From a virus, in the IMG/VR virus record IMGVR_UViG_3300024520_000572, positions 1-21,064 of that record: DNA of 21,064 nucleotides; one strand, written 5' to 3'. Position numbers and translations under genes: made by a program. The notes below the pieces were generated by a model. The model made no database searches. It was not told the DNA's origin and was given only the letters and a program-made list of their open reading frames with translations. This document shows, piece by piece, positions 5,139-13,659 of this stretch; positions within the stretch are counted from its first letter, which is position 1; every line of letters starts with the position of its first letter.

Positions 5139-7703
5139 CTAAAGGTCCGTAAATTCAACCCGGTTAATATTCGGTATAATCTTGGCCGCAACCGTTCCGG
5201 AGTTGGGCGAGTCAAGCAACGCTGAGATCACAAAATCAACCGTTTGACCTACCGTTTCGGTTTCCACTAGTGAAAGTTCCCAATAGCCGGCCGCATCCGT
5301 TCGGGCTTGTCGAGCGTTGCCGCTTACCCAGTGGTTGCCATGCTCGTAACCGCCGTTGCTCGGCCTGGCTGTAACAGCCGCATCCGCGATCGGTTCCCCT
5401 TCATGTGATCTCACCCAACCATAGACAATACACTCACGGGGGCCAGGGGTCTCGGTTGCCCTAAAGTCAAACTCGAGATCTATTTGATGAAGGATCGGGG
5501 TAACAGTACCGTCCCCGGATCTCAGGATGGAAACCAACTGCGCCAAAGCGCCCCCCGAGATATCAAGGGATGGCATATTCTCAGACAAGTCCGCAATCAC
5601 ATTTGACTGCGCCGCGGTACCATCCGAGTCAACCCACGATACACCATTCCACCATTTAAGTTGACCGTCAATGGCCAGCGTATGGGTCAACCTATCGCTA
5701 TCCGGTAGTACCCACGTATCACCAAGCCGCGTGGTAACGTCCACTCCGCCAAATACAACGATTCGCAATCCGTCATATATCAGAATGTGGGATTGCCGCT
5801 TTGGTGGGCTTGCCGCCGGTTCTACCTCTGTCCATTGGCCATTGGAGAAGGTCCAGGTATCACCTAGTTCTATTCCGGCTGGATCGCTACCGCCAAACAG
5901 GACTATTTGATTCTCCCGGGCCGAGTATTCCATTCTTGCTGATAGTCGAGCGGACGGGCCAACGGTAACAATCTGCGCCCAAGTCGTGCCATTAAATTCC
6001 CAAGTATCGGCAAATAGCGAAGTTGGCGTTATATCTGCAAGCGATCCCCCGAATAAAACAACCCTACCAGATAGAACGTCAAAAGCCATTGCCGCGGTAA
6101 TGCGATTGCCCGGGCCGTCCGTTGCGACTTCTGCCCAAGTCGTGCCATCAAATTCCCATGTACTAGTGTAGGGGATCTTGGTCGGAAATGGCTCGTATCT
6201 AAAGCCGCCATGAATTACCCACTTGCCGCGACTAGAATCAAAGCTCGACTGAAAAAAAGCCCGATCGGGTGGTGACACTGCGGGGGACAGAAGCGCCCAA
6301 TCTACCCCATCGTATTCCCAGGTATCGCCGAACATGACACCGGCGGCGCTCATCCCCCCGAACATTAAGATCCTGGCGCCGTCGTAAACCAACTGGGCGT
6401 CCCTAGAACCGGGCGGATTCGTAGCGGTAACAACCTGCGCCCAAGTCGTGCCATTAAATTCCCAAGTATCGGCTGGTAGTGCGGCCCCGGTGAAACCGCT
6501 AAATAAGACTACTACCCCACGAGTATAATCGTAAGCGTAGGCCGATCCGTCCCTACCGGCTGGGGAGGTTGCGGGGGCCGCATCGCTCCAATTCCGATCG
6601 GCAACCGTAGCGATCATTCCAGCAGAAATAAGCCCCTCCGCATTGACTCCGCCGGAATCCGTAACCGATGGATCGTCGGTTGCAAACGGCGCTACTAGTT
6701 GGGCACCGCCGTCTAATTCGATCTTGGTATCGTCAAAGGAAAGTCCCGGCCCATCCTTGACGGCCCACCCGGATGTTCCCCTAACGTCGACCCTGTCGGT
6801 TGCGTCTGCGATTATAAACCCGCCATACATAATTGCTGCGCCGACACTATTAGCAAAAACGGCAGATCCATCAGATCGTGGTGTTGACGGAGAATCAAAG
6901 CTTTGCATCCACCCGTTAGGACCAAGAACCCATGCGTCCACAAATTCCCCGCTTGGCGGTGCATCCGGTCCCTGTCCTCCGTGCAGCAGGTGTCCTAAGC
7001 CAGGGCCTAAATAAACAAGTGTGTGCCTTCTCCGTGCGGGGGGCGTATCAACGGATACAACTTGCTCCCATAGGGCCCCATCCCAAAGCCAGGTAGTATC
7101 AGAGACCTCAGGTAGGGTGAAACCGGTCGAGCCATGACTAAGAATCAGTTTTGCCGTCCTAGGATCCCAGCTTACAACCGGTATTGCCCTGTCAATAGGC
7201 TTAATAACAGGAATGGTGGGTGCGTCCCATGCAACACCGTTCCACTCGAATATGTCCCCGGTAATGGCGAAAGCGGCGTCTAGTCCGCCCACTAACACGC
7301 ACACTCCGCGCTTAGCGTCATATGCCATCGCATGCCCGCCAGAGTTTCTTTTCTCCCCCCCTGGCAAGTCTAATACCTGTGCCCATGATACCCCATCCCA
7401 TTCCCAAGCGTCACCCAATACCGCGCTGGCCGCATCGCGCCCCCCAACCATTACACAGACACCACGAGCCGAGTCAAAGGCCATGGATGCAGATCGCCTA
7501 GCGGGGGGGCTTATGCCGATACTAAAACTATACCACTTGTGTTCTACTGGATCGTATTCCCATGTTTCCCCTGTCACGGTAAAGGATGAGTCGAACCCAC
7601 CGAAGACAACAAACCTACCGCGTAGGGAATCCCAAGCATACGCAAAAGATGTAACAGGATTTGGGCGCCCGGTTCTTGTGTAAACAATGCGTTTAATACT
7701 CAT
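5139..7703 (-). CDS. Double kelch-type beta-propeller protein, probable tail fibre/receptor binding
   Basis: An 854-residue protein. Two sets of kelch-like repeats (GG followed by a TWEF/TWEYDG...W strand) are seen at about residues 20-300 and 385-665, each with around six blades. GG corners occur near 87, 139, 242 and 294, then 449, 499, 552, 604 and 652. Residues 755-854 resemble a carboxypeptidase-regulatory-like/Ig-type sandwich (VYGWVRSHEGEPIADAAVTA, TDAAGYWEL). Such propellers commonly bind glycans or proteins. Its place after the baseplate genes and before the lysis genes suggests a host-recognition fibre or tip. Its ATG overlaps the upstream stop as ATGA. It has no signal peptide, consistent with a virion component. 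Near-identical DNA repeats lie within the second propeller. Confidence 0.7.
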   Translation of the reverse strand: MSIKRIVYTRTGRPNPVTSFAYAWDSLRGRFVVFGGFDSSFTVTGETWEYDPVEHKWYSFSIGISPPARRSASMAFDSARGVCVMVGGRDAASAVLGDAWEWDGVSWAQVLDLPGGEKRNSGGHAMAYDAKRGVCVLVGGLDAAFAITGDIFEWNGVAWDAPTIPVIKPIDRAIPVVSWDPRTAKLILSHGSTGFTLPEVSDTTWLWDGALWEQVVSVDTPPARRRHTLVYLGPGLGHLLHGGQGPDAPPSGEFVDAWVLGPNGWMQSFDSPSTPRSDGSAVFANSVGAAIMYGGFIIADATDRVDVRGTSGWAVKDGPGLSFDDTKIELDGGAQLVAPFATDDPSVTDSGGVNAEGLISAGMIATVADRNWSDAAPATSPAGRDGSAYAYDYTRGVVVLFSGFTGAALPADTWEFNGTTWAQVVTATNPPGSRDAQLVYDGARILMFGGMSAAGVMFGDTWEYDGVDWALLSPAVSPPDRAFFQSSFDSSRGKWVIHGGFRYEPFPTKIPYTSTWEFDGTTWAEVATDGPGNRITAAMAFDVLSGRVVLFGGSLADITPTSLFADTWEFNGTTWAQIVTVGPSARLSARMEYSARENQIVLFGGSDPAGIELGDTWTFSNGQWTEVEPAASPPKRQSHILIYDGLRIVVFGGVDVTTRLGDTWVLPDSDRLTHTLAIDGQLKWWNGVSWVDSDGTAAQSNVIADLSENMPSLDISGGALAQLVSILRSGDGTVTPILHQIDLEFDFRATETPGPRECIVYGWVRSHEGEPIADAAVTARPSNGGYEHGNHWVSGNARQARTDAAGYWELSLVETETVGQTVDFVISALLDSPNSGTVAAKIIPNINRVEFTDL
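5963..6011. repeat. 49-bp intragenic repeat, copy 1
   Basis: Identical at 48 of 49 positions to 6425-6473. The core of 39 bp (from 5973) is perfect and encodes residues 565-577 of the kelch protein, including TWEFNGTTWAQ. A diverged third copy lies near 6130-6160. This is a substrate for blade-to-blade recombination or gene conversion. Confidence 0.85.
6425..6473. repeat. 49-bp intragenic repeat, copy 2
   Basis: Partner of the copy at 5963-6011 with one mismatch, in the same orientation and reading frame, 462 bp away. It encodes the TWEFNGTTWAQ strand at residues 413-423 of the kelch protein. The 462-bp spacing equals 154 codons, so recombination between the copies would keep the frame and remove about three blades. 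Confidence 0.85.
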
Positions 7704-8020
7704 GGCAACGCTTCCCAGGTGATAGTAAATCCGCCGGCCCCGGGCTTAACATCGGCCGCCCGATATTTAACCCCGTTAACCTCGATAACGCTTGATCGCG
7801 TTTGCGGCGTTCCGCTATGGCTACTAACCACACTGTCAAGCAACGTCTTATCTCCGGCCGAAAGGTCGCCAGGAAAAACGATCGAAAGATCGTCGCCTTT
7901 CCTGCGAATGTGCTTTGGTGTAACAGTGATCCCCGACGATTCGATCTGGATCTGTAGGGTATAAACGTCCAATTTACCGGACGCAATATCACCCGATACG
8001 CTGTATTTATAAACGCTCAT
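7700..8020 (-). CDS. Small phage tail-region protein between fibre genes
   Basis: A 106-residue beta-rich protein without signal or membrane segments. It contains SIVFPGDLSAGDKTLLDSVV followed by HSG. I recall this pattern (F...LS..DK..LD.IV..H.G) from many phage proteins of unknown role encoded among tail-fibre genes. Both of its ends overlap neighbours as ATGA, so it is made together with the two propeller proteins. A fibre adaptor, chaperone or small virion protein are all possible. Confidence 0.55.
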   Translation of the reverse strand: MSVYKYSVSGDIASGKLDVYTLQIQIESSGITVTPKHIRRKGDDLSIVFPGDLSAGDKTLLDSVVSSHSGTPQTRSSVIEVNGVKYRAADVKPGAGGFTITWEALP

Positions 8021-9753
8021 TTGTCCGTATCAATCCTTTCAAGAATCATCCGAGCTTCGTAGATCGTAACGCTACCGGCAAAGGCGATATTCTCAGCGAA
8101 GTCTAGATCGATCGTATGCTGGCCGCCTAGGCTAAGCCTAATGATCCCGCTTGCCGTTTCCCGTTGTTGCGAAACCGTAGGCTCTTGGACGTGTGTGTAT
8201 ATATAGAGACCGGTCCCAGCGTTATCTAGATCGATAGCAACAAAAATCGAACCCGGGGGGCCAGGGGGCTCGGTTGCGAACTGATAGTAAAAGTGTAGGA
8301 GGTAATCACCCGAGGGGATCTCAGGGGTTACCAAACTCATAAACTGAGTAGTGGCAGGGAAAGCCGCGGTAGTACTCGCTACCGCTAGATCCTCCTTGTA
8401 CATACTCAAATCTGGGTTCCTATACAAGCTGGCCCGGGGGGCCGTTCGTCGCTCCCCGTCGATGGGAACCGCCAAATTATGGAAGGGGCGCCGCTGCGTA
8501 TCCCCCGCATCAACCCGAGCAAACTCGGCGCTTGGCCTACTACGAAAATGGGCCCGTACATTGTTACCGGTGACTACCGCATCGGACCCGTAGAGCTTGA
8601 TCCCGTCAACTGCTAGCAAATAAATATCGGCTTGCCTATGAATCGGCTTTCCGCTGAATTTCTCGCAAACCAGCAAATCGTTATTGGTGTCGGTTGCGTA
8701 AACGTAGCGATCGTCAACCGCTACGTTTTGCGCATCAACCGCCCCGTTTACATCGGTTGTCCATACCAGGCGGCCGGTCTGCAATTCAAACGCCCAAAGG
8801 CTTCTAGGCGTCCCGTCATGCAAGTTTTCGGCTTGGGTGGTAGTGTAGACTAAATCCCCGTCTGTAACGCAACCAGTCGTTAGTATGTTGACATTGACGC
8901 TGGGGTAGGACACTTCCCAAACCGGGGTAATCGTCGCTAAGTCGATCGCTCTTACGTGCCTATCATCCGTAGAGTTTAACCCGGTGTAAATCAACCAGTC
9001 GGCCGACATAGCTAGGTCATACGCGTTCAATTGACCTGGGATAACTACATCCCCGATCAATACCGGCGCGCCCCCTGGAGTCGAGTAGATTCGCACTACC
9101 CCTAGAGTCGCTTGGCGGTATGCGAAATACTGCCCATTGACGGCTAAGAGGCTAGGAGGGGCAACCGTTGCAACGCTCCAAACCAGGGCGCCAGTTGACG
9201 CGTTGTAGATATAGAAATCAGCCGCGCCCCCCACCTGGCGACCCACGTACAAAAACTTCCCGTCCGATTCCATTACTAGCGGTTGCTCGGGTTGGGTAAC
9301 AACTTTCCAAAGGGTTGCGCCGGTTTCGGGATCGGCGGCTGTGATTTGGCCGCCCGCTTGGCCGTAATAGACCCGCGCCCCATCGGTTGCAAGCGCCGTA
9401 ACCGTTAGGGCCCCCGCATCGCCTAAAACGTTCCATTGTTGATCCCCCATGGCGCGCAAGGGGTCGGACTGTCGCACCCTAATAACGTCCCCGGGAGTAA
9501 TGAGCGGAACGGCCGAAACGAGCAACGCTTCGGACAGGTTGTCAAACTCCCTTGGGGTCTGCGCTAGCAAGTGGCCGAGGTTTTCCCGTTGCCCTTGCCA
9601 GTTATAGTTAAGTTCATCGTGCGGTACTTCGTCTTGAAACGCCCAACCGCTTTGCTTTTTGCCAACCGTTGGGGGAGTTGACGGGTTAGCCCCCGGCCCA
9701 GTGTTCCAATCAAGTTCCGAAATATCCGGTCTATTGCCGCCTGTTTCGCTCAT
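8017..9753 (-). CDS. PQQ/BamB-like beta-propeller protein, probable tail fibre
   Basis: A 578-residue protein. Residues 1-100 contain KKQSGWAFQDEVPHDELNYN, similar to the N-terminal attachment segment (G....E.P....NW) of many phage tail fibres. Residues about 105-405 carry PQQ-like propeller repeats: VYYGQAGGQITAADPETGATLW, a second ending in NASTGALVWSV, a third with ELQTGRLVWT and a fourth with VYATDTNNDLLVCEKFSGK. Residues about 455-575 look like a jelly-roll or carbohydrate-binding sandwich. It has no PQQ-enzyme active-site signature that I can see, so the fold is probably used for binding. It overlaps both neighbours as ATGA. A role as the baseplate-attached fibre is inferred from position and domain order. 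Confidence 0.7.
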   Translation of the reverse strand: MSETGGNRPDISELDWNTGPGANPSTPPTVGKKQSGWAFQDEVPHDELNYNWQGQRENLGHLLAQTPREFDNLSEALLVSAVPLITPGDVIRVRQSDPLRAMGDQQWNVLGDAGALTVTALATDGARVYYGQAGGQITAADPETGATLWKVVTQPEQPLVMESDGKFLYVGRQVGGAADFYIYNASTGALVWSVATVAPPSLLAVNGQYFAYRQATLGVVRIYSTPGGAPVLIGDVVIPGQLNAYDLAMSADWLIYTGLNSTDDRHVRAIDLATITPVWEVSYPSVNVNILTTGCVTDGDLVYTTTQAENLHDGTPRSLWAFELQTGRLVWTTDVNGAVDAQNVAVDDRYVYATDTNNDLLVCEKFSGKPIHRQADIYLLAVDGIKLYGSDAVVTGNNVRAHFRSRPSAEFARVDAGDTQRRPFHNLAVPIDGERRTAPRASLYRNPDLSMYKEDLAVASTTAAFPATTQFMSLVTPEIPSGDYLLHFYYQFATEPPGPPGSIFVAIDLDNAGTGLYIYTHVQEPTVSQQRETASGIIRLSLGGQHTIDLDFAENIAFAGSVTIYEARMILERIDTDK

Positions 9754-10307
9754 AATACGTCAACTCTCCGGGCTGGTTTGCCCAAGTCCAAACCCGCTAG
9801 CGGATCGTCTAGCCTAAACGCTGGGGATACCCCTTCGATCAACTCATGGCCTACCCCAGCCGGCCGCACCTTTCGCATAACCCGGTTAACCTCTTGAAGG
9901 AACGCCACGGTTTGCGGTGTGGCTACTTCCCATTGCACCGAGTAATGCGCTTGCCCGCGCCGCGTATACATCACAGGTGCCCCGGCCAATTTCGACCCCA
10001 CCGAACAAATTACATAAATCCTACCATCGGCCCGGTTCGCTTCAATCTCCACCCTAATAAAGGTCCGGTAATCATCATCACTTTCGCCAGCGATTCGATC
10101 CCTTCCTACCAGCTTACCGATCGCGTCTAACTGTACCCCCTCGGCTACATCTAGTAACCGTTCGTCTAGGACTTCGATCGTTGTGTCCTCGAGATCTTGC
10201 GCTTGACTTACCAGAATCGAAACCAACTCCCGAAGCTTCGGGGAGTCGTCAAACTGGCTAAGCATATTATCAAGGCTGCGCTGTATATGGTCGGTGATTT
10301 GCGGCAT
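9750..10307 (-). CDS. Baseplate wedge protein, DUF2612-like
   Basis: A 185-residue protein. A helical N-terminus is followed by AEGVQLDAIGKLVGRDR and then DDDYRTFIRVEIEANRADGR, the signature of DUF2612/tail protein I-like wedge components that follow baseplate J in many myophages. The C-terminal part holds a beta segment and a Val-rich helix (VAFLQEVNRVMRKVRPAGV). It would sit at the outer end of the wedge and link the J protein to the fibres. TAATG overlap with baseplate J and ATGA overlap with the fibre gene support tight coupling. Confidence 0.75.
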   Translation of the reverse strand: MPQITDHIQRSLDNMLSQFDDSPKLRELVSILVSQAQDLEDTTIEVLDERLLDVAEGVQLDAIGKLVGRDRIAGESDDDYRTFIRVEIEANRADGRIYVICSVGSKLAGAPVMYTRRGQAHYSVQWEVATPQTVAFLQEVNRVMRKVRPAGVGHELIEGVSPAFRLDDPLAGLDLGKPARRVDVL

Positions 10308-11479
10308 TAGCTCGTAACCGTATTGCGAGCGGAGTCAAAAAGCGCGATCTCGGTAAACGTGATAACCACCGGAACCGTGTCCCCTCCCCCGGGGGGTGCG
10401 TCCCGTTGCATCCTAATCACCATATGGTCAACCCCGTTCACATTATCGTTAACGTAGCAGGCCAGATCCGTAGGGTTGCCATTATCCCCGATGCTAAGGG
10501 TCAACCCGTAGGCCAGGATAGCCGCATCAACGGCCGCATCGCCTTGATATCCACTCCCGGCCGTAACGTCTATTTCAACCCACATTAGAACCCCGGTTGC
10601 ATAGCTAAACGCTACCGGCTGAGAGTACCCCTTGGAATCCGTAACGGTAAACGCTTCGGTACCATCGGCGAAGATGCCGGCCGGTTGTTCGTCAAATATC
10701 GCAAGCGCGATTTCTTGCTCCTTAACGGTAGGCAACCCACTGGGCCAAATCACACTTCGGAAAGCTTTACCGGGGATCCCCTCGCTATCAGTGGCAAGCG
10801 CTCGATTTGAGATCACAACGGCCGCCTGAATATCGTCGATTTGTTCAAGCCTTGCCCTAATGGCTTGATCGGTTGCATGGCCGCCGATTGCAAAACTCGC
10901 TTCGGTCCTTAGTCTAAGTTCCGGATCGTTCTCAATATCAGTGCCAGGGATAGCCGCGGTCAAGTTGTCTACACCGGTCAACCCGACAACCGCCGTAACG
11001 ATTGTATCAACCGCACCGATAGCCGCTTCAAGGGGCCCGGTAGCCGTTGCGGTTGCGGTTACCTCGACTGTGCCGCCTCCCCCAATCGTTGCGTCCGCAT
11101 CGCTGGCAAATTGCGCCCCTCCCGGTACCCTTGCGATCGTTCCGGCCGGTACTAGCGTTGCCGGTACTCCCGCCCATTCCAGGCGCTCGATAGTTGACGC
11201 GCTAGCGGGTTCCCTCACTACACCGGTCAACCCTACCAGGTTGTCAAGCTGTACCCCCTCGGCCGTATCGCGATCCCAGCTATCATAGATAACCTGTAAA
11301 AGGTCCCAATTATCCGCCAGGGGAACGGCTACCGCCTCGATTACTTGGCCTACGATGCTATCGGGCCCGATATTGGTATCAACCCCAAACTCGGGGCTTG
11401 CCTGGATATCATCACCGATCTCGGTTCTGATTTCGTCTAGTCGTTTGACTGTCAATCCGCTGGCGTCTAAACCTGCCAT
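10307..11479 (-). CDS. Baseplate J-like wedge protein
   Basis: A 390-residue protein. The N-terminus (GLTVKRLDEIRTEIGDDIQA) and a segment GVQLDNLVGLTGVVREPASAST are typical of baseplate J (gpJ, T4 gp6-like). The middle holds GTIARVPGGAQFASDADATI and a long beta-rich domain, followed by DPELRLRTEASFAIGGHATDQAIRARLEQ. J proteins form the ring of the contractile baseplate. ATG 11479 lies 3 nt after the stop of the gp25-like gene. Length fits the family. Confidence 0.85.
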   Translation of the reverse strand: MAGLDASGLTVKRLDEIRTEIGDDIQASPEFGVDTNIGPDSIVGQVIEAVAVPLADNWDLLQVIYDSWDRDTAEGVQLDNLVGLTGVVREPASASTIERLEWAGVPATLVPAGTIARVPGGAQFASDADATIGGGGTVEVTATATATGPLEAAIGAVDTIVTAVVGLTGVDNLTAAIPGTDIENDPELRLRTEASFAIGGHATDQAIRARLEQIDDIQAAVVISNRALATDSEGIPGKAFRSVIWPSGLPTVKEQEIALAIFDEQPAGIFADGTEAFTVTDSKGYSQPVAFSYATGVLMWVEIDVTAGSGYQGDAAVDAAILAYGLTLSIGDNGNPTDLACYVNDNVNGVDHMVIRMQRDAPPGGGDTVPVVITFTEIALFDSARNTVTS

Positions 11480-11482
11480 TGG

Positions 11483-11836
11483 CTAAACCTCGATTTCACC
11501 GGTAGGCCCGTACACTGTATCCATATCGATCCGGTTAGACAAATTCCTCCCCGAATCAATATCAACCTCATTAGCAATAATCCCCGTAGTGTCCGGTATG
11601 GTAATAAGCTCGGCTGCAATGGTAGCCTTGACGATCGCTAGGTCGGGATTCTTGACCATTATTTGCTCGCGGTATGGCATCCCTACCGCAAGGTCAAATT
11701 GCCACTCTCCCCGATGGGTTAAGGCTCGCACCTTGACCCGTTGCCTTAGTTCGTCGACTCCTTCTGCCATAACCGGGTTACCCCCGACCATAACCAGATC
11801 GTGCGTTGCTTGGTCCAGGTGAAAATCTCTACTCAT
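11483..11836 (-). CDS. gp25/DUF2634-like baseplate wedge protein
   Basis: A 117-residue protein. The N-terminus (DFHLDQATHDLVMVGGNPVM) and VDELRQRVKVRALTHRGEWQFDLAVGMPYREQI match the GPW/gp25 and DUF2634 class of baseplate proteins, which join wedges to the first sheath ring. ATG 11836 is preferred over a TTG one codon earlier. AAAGG lies 9 nt upstream, and the gene overlaps the spike gene by 8 nt. Length and position next to baseplate J fit well. Confidence 0.8.
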   Translation of the reverse strand: MSRDFHLDQATHDLVMVGGNPVMAEGVDELRQRVKVRALTHRGEWQFDLAVGMPYREQIMVKNPDLAIVKATIAAELITIPDTTGIIANEVDIDSGRNLSNRIDMDTVYGPTGEIEV

Positions 11837-12476
11837 CAATCAAAACCTTTGTGCTCGCCACGCTTGATCCGCTTGGCGCCGGACCGGTTGGGGCGCTAGG
11901 TACCCCCGGCGCGGCCGTGGGGTGCATATGCCCAGCTAAAAAAAGCTCGATAGCATCAAACCTTGCGTCCGCCTCTATAGCCAGGGCAACCGCGTTGGCC
12001 GCACTACTCGAAATCAACTTAATCAAGGGGCCCCAAAGCACTAAAGCCGCATCATCAACCGCCCCAGCCGGTAGGGGGTTATTCAGCGTTCTTAAACCGG
12101 GTACGAAAACGACGTCTGAGAGGCTAAATCGGCGCCTTGTACGGGCAGGGGTATCAGTACCCCCGTTAGCCTTCCACTCGCTCATATCGGCCGCTTGAAC
12201 AACGATTTCGCCCCAACTCCCCACGGTGAGCGGAAACGTTATCGCAATGTTCCCCGATTGCGGAAAAGCGACTTGCACCCCCCGAAGGATCGGGAGACTA
12301 TGAAAGGTCCCGTCTCGCCATACTTGAACAGCCGGTTTAATGTCCGCGATCTGCTTTGTCTTATCGTAGGACTGTACGCTACCAGGAATCGGCCCGTTGA
12401 TCTTACTGGCCCCCGCATCGTTTGACGCACTAAGCAGATCAAGCATTGTGGGCTCAACAATATCGCGTTCACTCAT
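11829..12476 (-). CDS. Gp138-type baseplate spike protein
   Basis: A 215-residue protein. Residues about 30-150 have the OB-fold-like pattern of Gp138/gpV spike proteins (IPGSVQSYDKTKQIADIKPAV, GVQVAFPQSGNIAITFPLTVGSWGEIVV). Near the C-terminus GHMHPTAAPG gives H183 and H185, a metal-binding-like motif usual for the tips of these spikes, in a Pro/Gly/Ser-rich end. It should form the trimeric needle below the hub. It overlaps the hub gene as ATGA. Confidence 0.8.
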   Translation of the reverse strand: MSERDIVEPTMLDLLSASNDAGASKINGPIPGSVQSYDKTKQIADIKPAVQVWRDGTFHSLPILRGVQVAFPQSGNIAITFPLTVGSWGEIVVQAADMSEWKANGGTDTPARTRRRFSLSDVVFVPGLRTLNNPLPAGAVDDAALVLWGPLIKLISSSAANAVALAIEADARFDAIELFLAGHMHPTAAPGVPSAPTGPAPSGSSVASTKVLIDE

Positions 12477-13276
12477 CTTGGTACCCCCTTGTATTCGGTC
12501 TCCCAGGTGGTGCGCCGACTATTGCCCTTATGGTTGACTGCTTTGGCCCGGTAGTTCCCTTTCAACCGTTTGGTATCCAGCACAATCACCGAGTTGGGTT
12601 TACCCCTGGGATCTAGCTTTGTCCGAACCGTTACGCCCTTGTCGGTTTGCTCGGGAAATCCTCGCATACCGGTTGCCGCACTAATCAGGATCGCCCCCCC
12701 TGGCTTGGCGTTCCCGAACTTCACAAGCTCAAGCGCCCCATCCTGTATAGACCAGCCCACCCCATCCGGTTCTAGTAACTCGGTTAATGCGTCTCGTGCC
12801 TTGCCGCTAAAGGTCCAGCCGGTAGGGAAAGTCACCGGTTCAAGTTGATCCGTAAAGCCCCGAGTTACACCGATCGCGGCTGAAATATCCGTAATGATCT
12901 GGTCTCTAGTAGCCCCCGGAGAGTAGCTCCGACTAAAGACCCCCTCCCTAAAAATTAGCCTACCATCGGCCCCCTTGATCGTGGTAACCCGATCCGGTCC
13001 GTTTTGCTTAGTGAGTACCCCACGCTTTGCGATATCACCGAAAAACAGTTGACCGGCTATACCGTCCCCCGCAAGCAATTGAACAACCTGTCTAGGTCTC
13101 TCGATTTGCCGTATGTGGTTTTCGCTCAAGTTGTAAATGCTGATACTGGCTTTATTCGGAGTACTCCCCGCAACGCGCTTAACGTCAAAATCAATATATA
13201 GCTTGGCAATGCGCAACCCCAACGCACCGGGGGGCCCGATCCTAACCTCTACTATGGCTTCCGGGATCAATGCCAT
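12473..13276 (-). CDS. Baseplate hub protein (gpD/gp27-like)
   Basis: A 267-residue protein. The N-terminal half has RIAKLYIDFDVKRVAGSTPN, SISIYNLSENHI and VVQLLAGDGIAGQLFFGDI, the usual pattern of phage hub proteins of the gpD/T4 gp27-like superfamily. The middle has a helical section (ATRDQIITDISAAIGV), and the C-terminal part returns to beta structure with a basic end. The hub carries the spike and connects it to the tail tube. TAATG and ATGA overlaps link it to plug and spike genes. Confidence 0.75.
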   Translation of the reverse strand: MALIPEAIVEVRIGPPGALGLRIAKLYIDFDVKRVAGSTPNKASISIYNLSENHIRQIERPRQVVQLLAGDGIAGQLFFGDIAKRGVLTKQNGPDRVTTIKGADGRLIFREGVFSRSYSPGATRDQIITDISAAIGVTRGFTDQLEPVTFPTGWTFSGKARDALTELLEPDGVGWSIQDGALELVKFGNAKPGGAILISAATGMRGFPEQTDKGVTVRTKLDPRGKPNSVIVLDTKRLKGNYRAKAVNHKGNSRRTTWETEYKGVPR

Positions 13277-13659
13277 TAGACGATCGTAAAGGTCTCGGCC
13301 GGTTCGGGTGCTTCTATTTTGTCGCTAGGGATAAAGACCAGCCGGTGCCTAAACCCCAAGTCATCGAACCCGGGATCGGCCCCTTCGCTTTCCGTATCGA
13401 GCAACATTACTTGCCCATCCGGAAAGGCTCCGCGGTACCGGTTAAGGACCGGAACATCAACCCCAAGCCGCTTACCCGATAGCAGCGCGGTATCGTCACT
13501 ATCAAAAAGCGAAAGATACCACTTCCCGACCCTCGGATCGGGGCTATCGTCGCGATCTGTCCAAAGCAGAACAACCCGGAAAATAATCCCGGCCAATTCC
13601 ACTTCGTAATCGTATACCGGCTGGGGATCGTCCGGTTCTATAGGCGTCAATTCGATCAT
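13276..13659 (-). CDS. Baseplate plug protein (DUF6983/Pam3 gp18-like)
   Basis: A 127-residue, all-beta protein. Features are YDYEVELAGIIFRVVLLWTDR, then GKWYLSLFDSDDTALLSGKRLG, then DVPVLNRYRGAFPDGQVMLLD and GFDDLGFRHRLVFIP. This matches the family known as the baseplate plug in small contractile phages such as cyanophage Pam3. It would sit in the central channel above the spike. Both ends overlap neighbours (ATGA and TAATG). Confidence 0.75.
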   Translation of the reverse strand: MIELTPIEPDDPQPVYDYEVELAGIIFRVVLLWTDRDDSPDPRVGKWYLSLFDSDDTALLSGKRLGVDVPVLNRYRGAFPDGQVMLLDTESEGADPGFDDLGFRHRLVFIPSDKIEAPEPAETFTIV

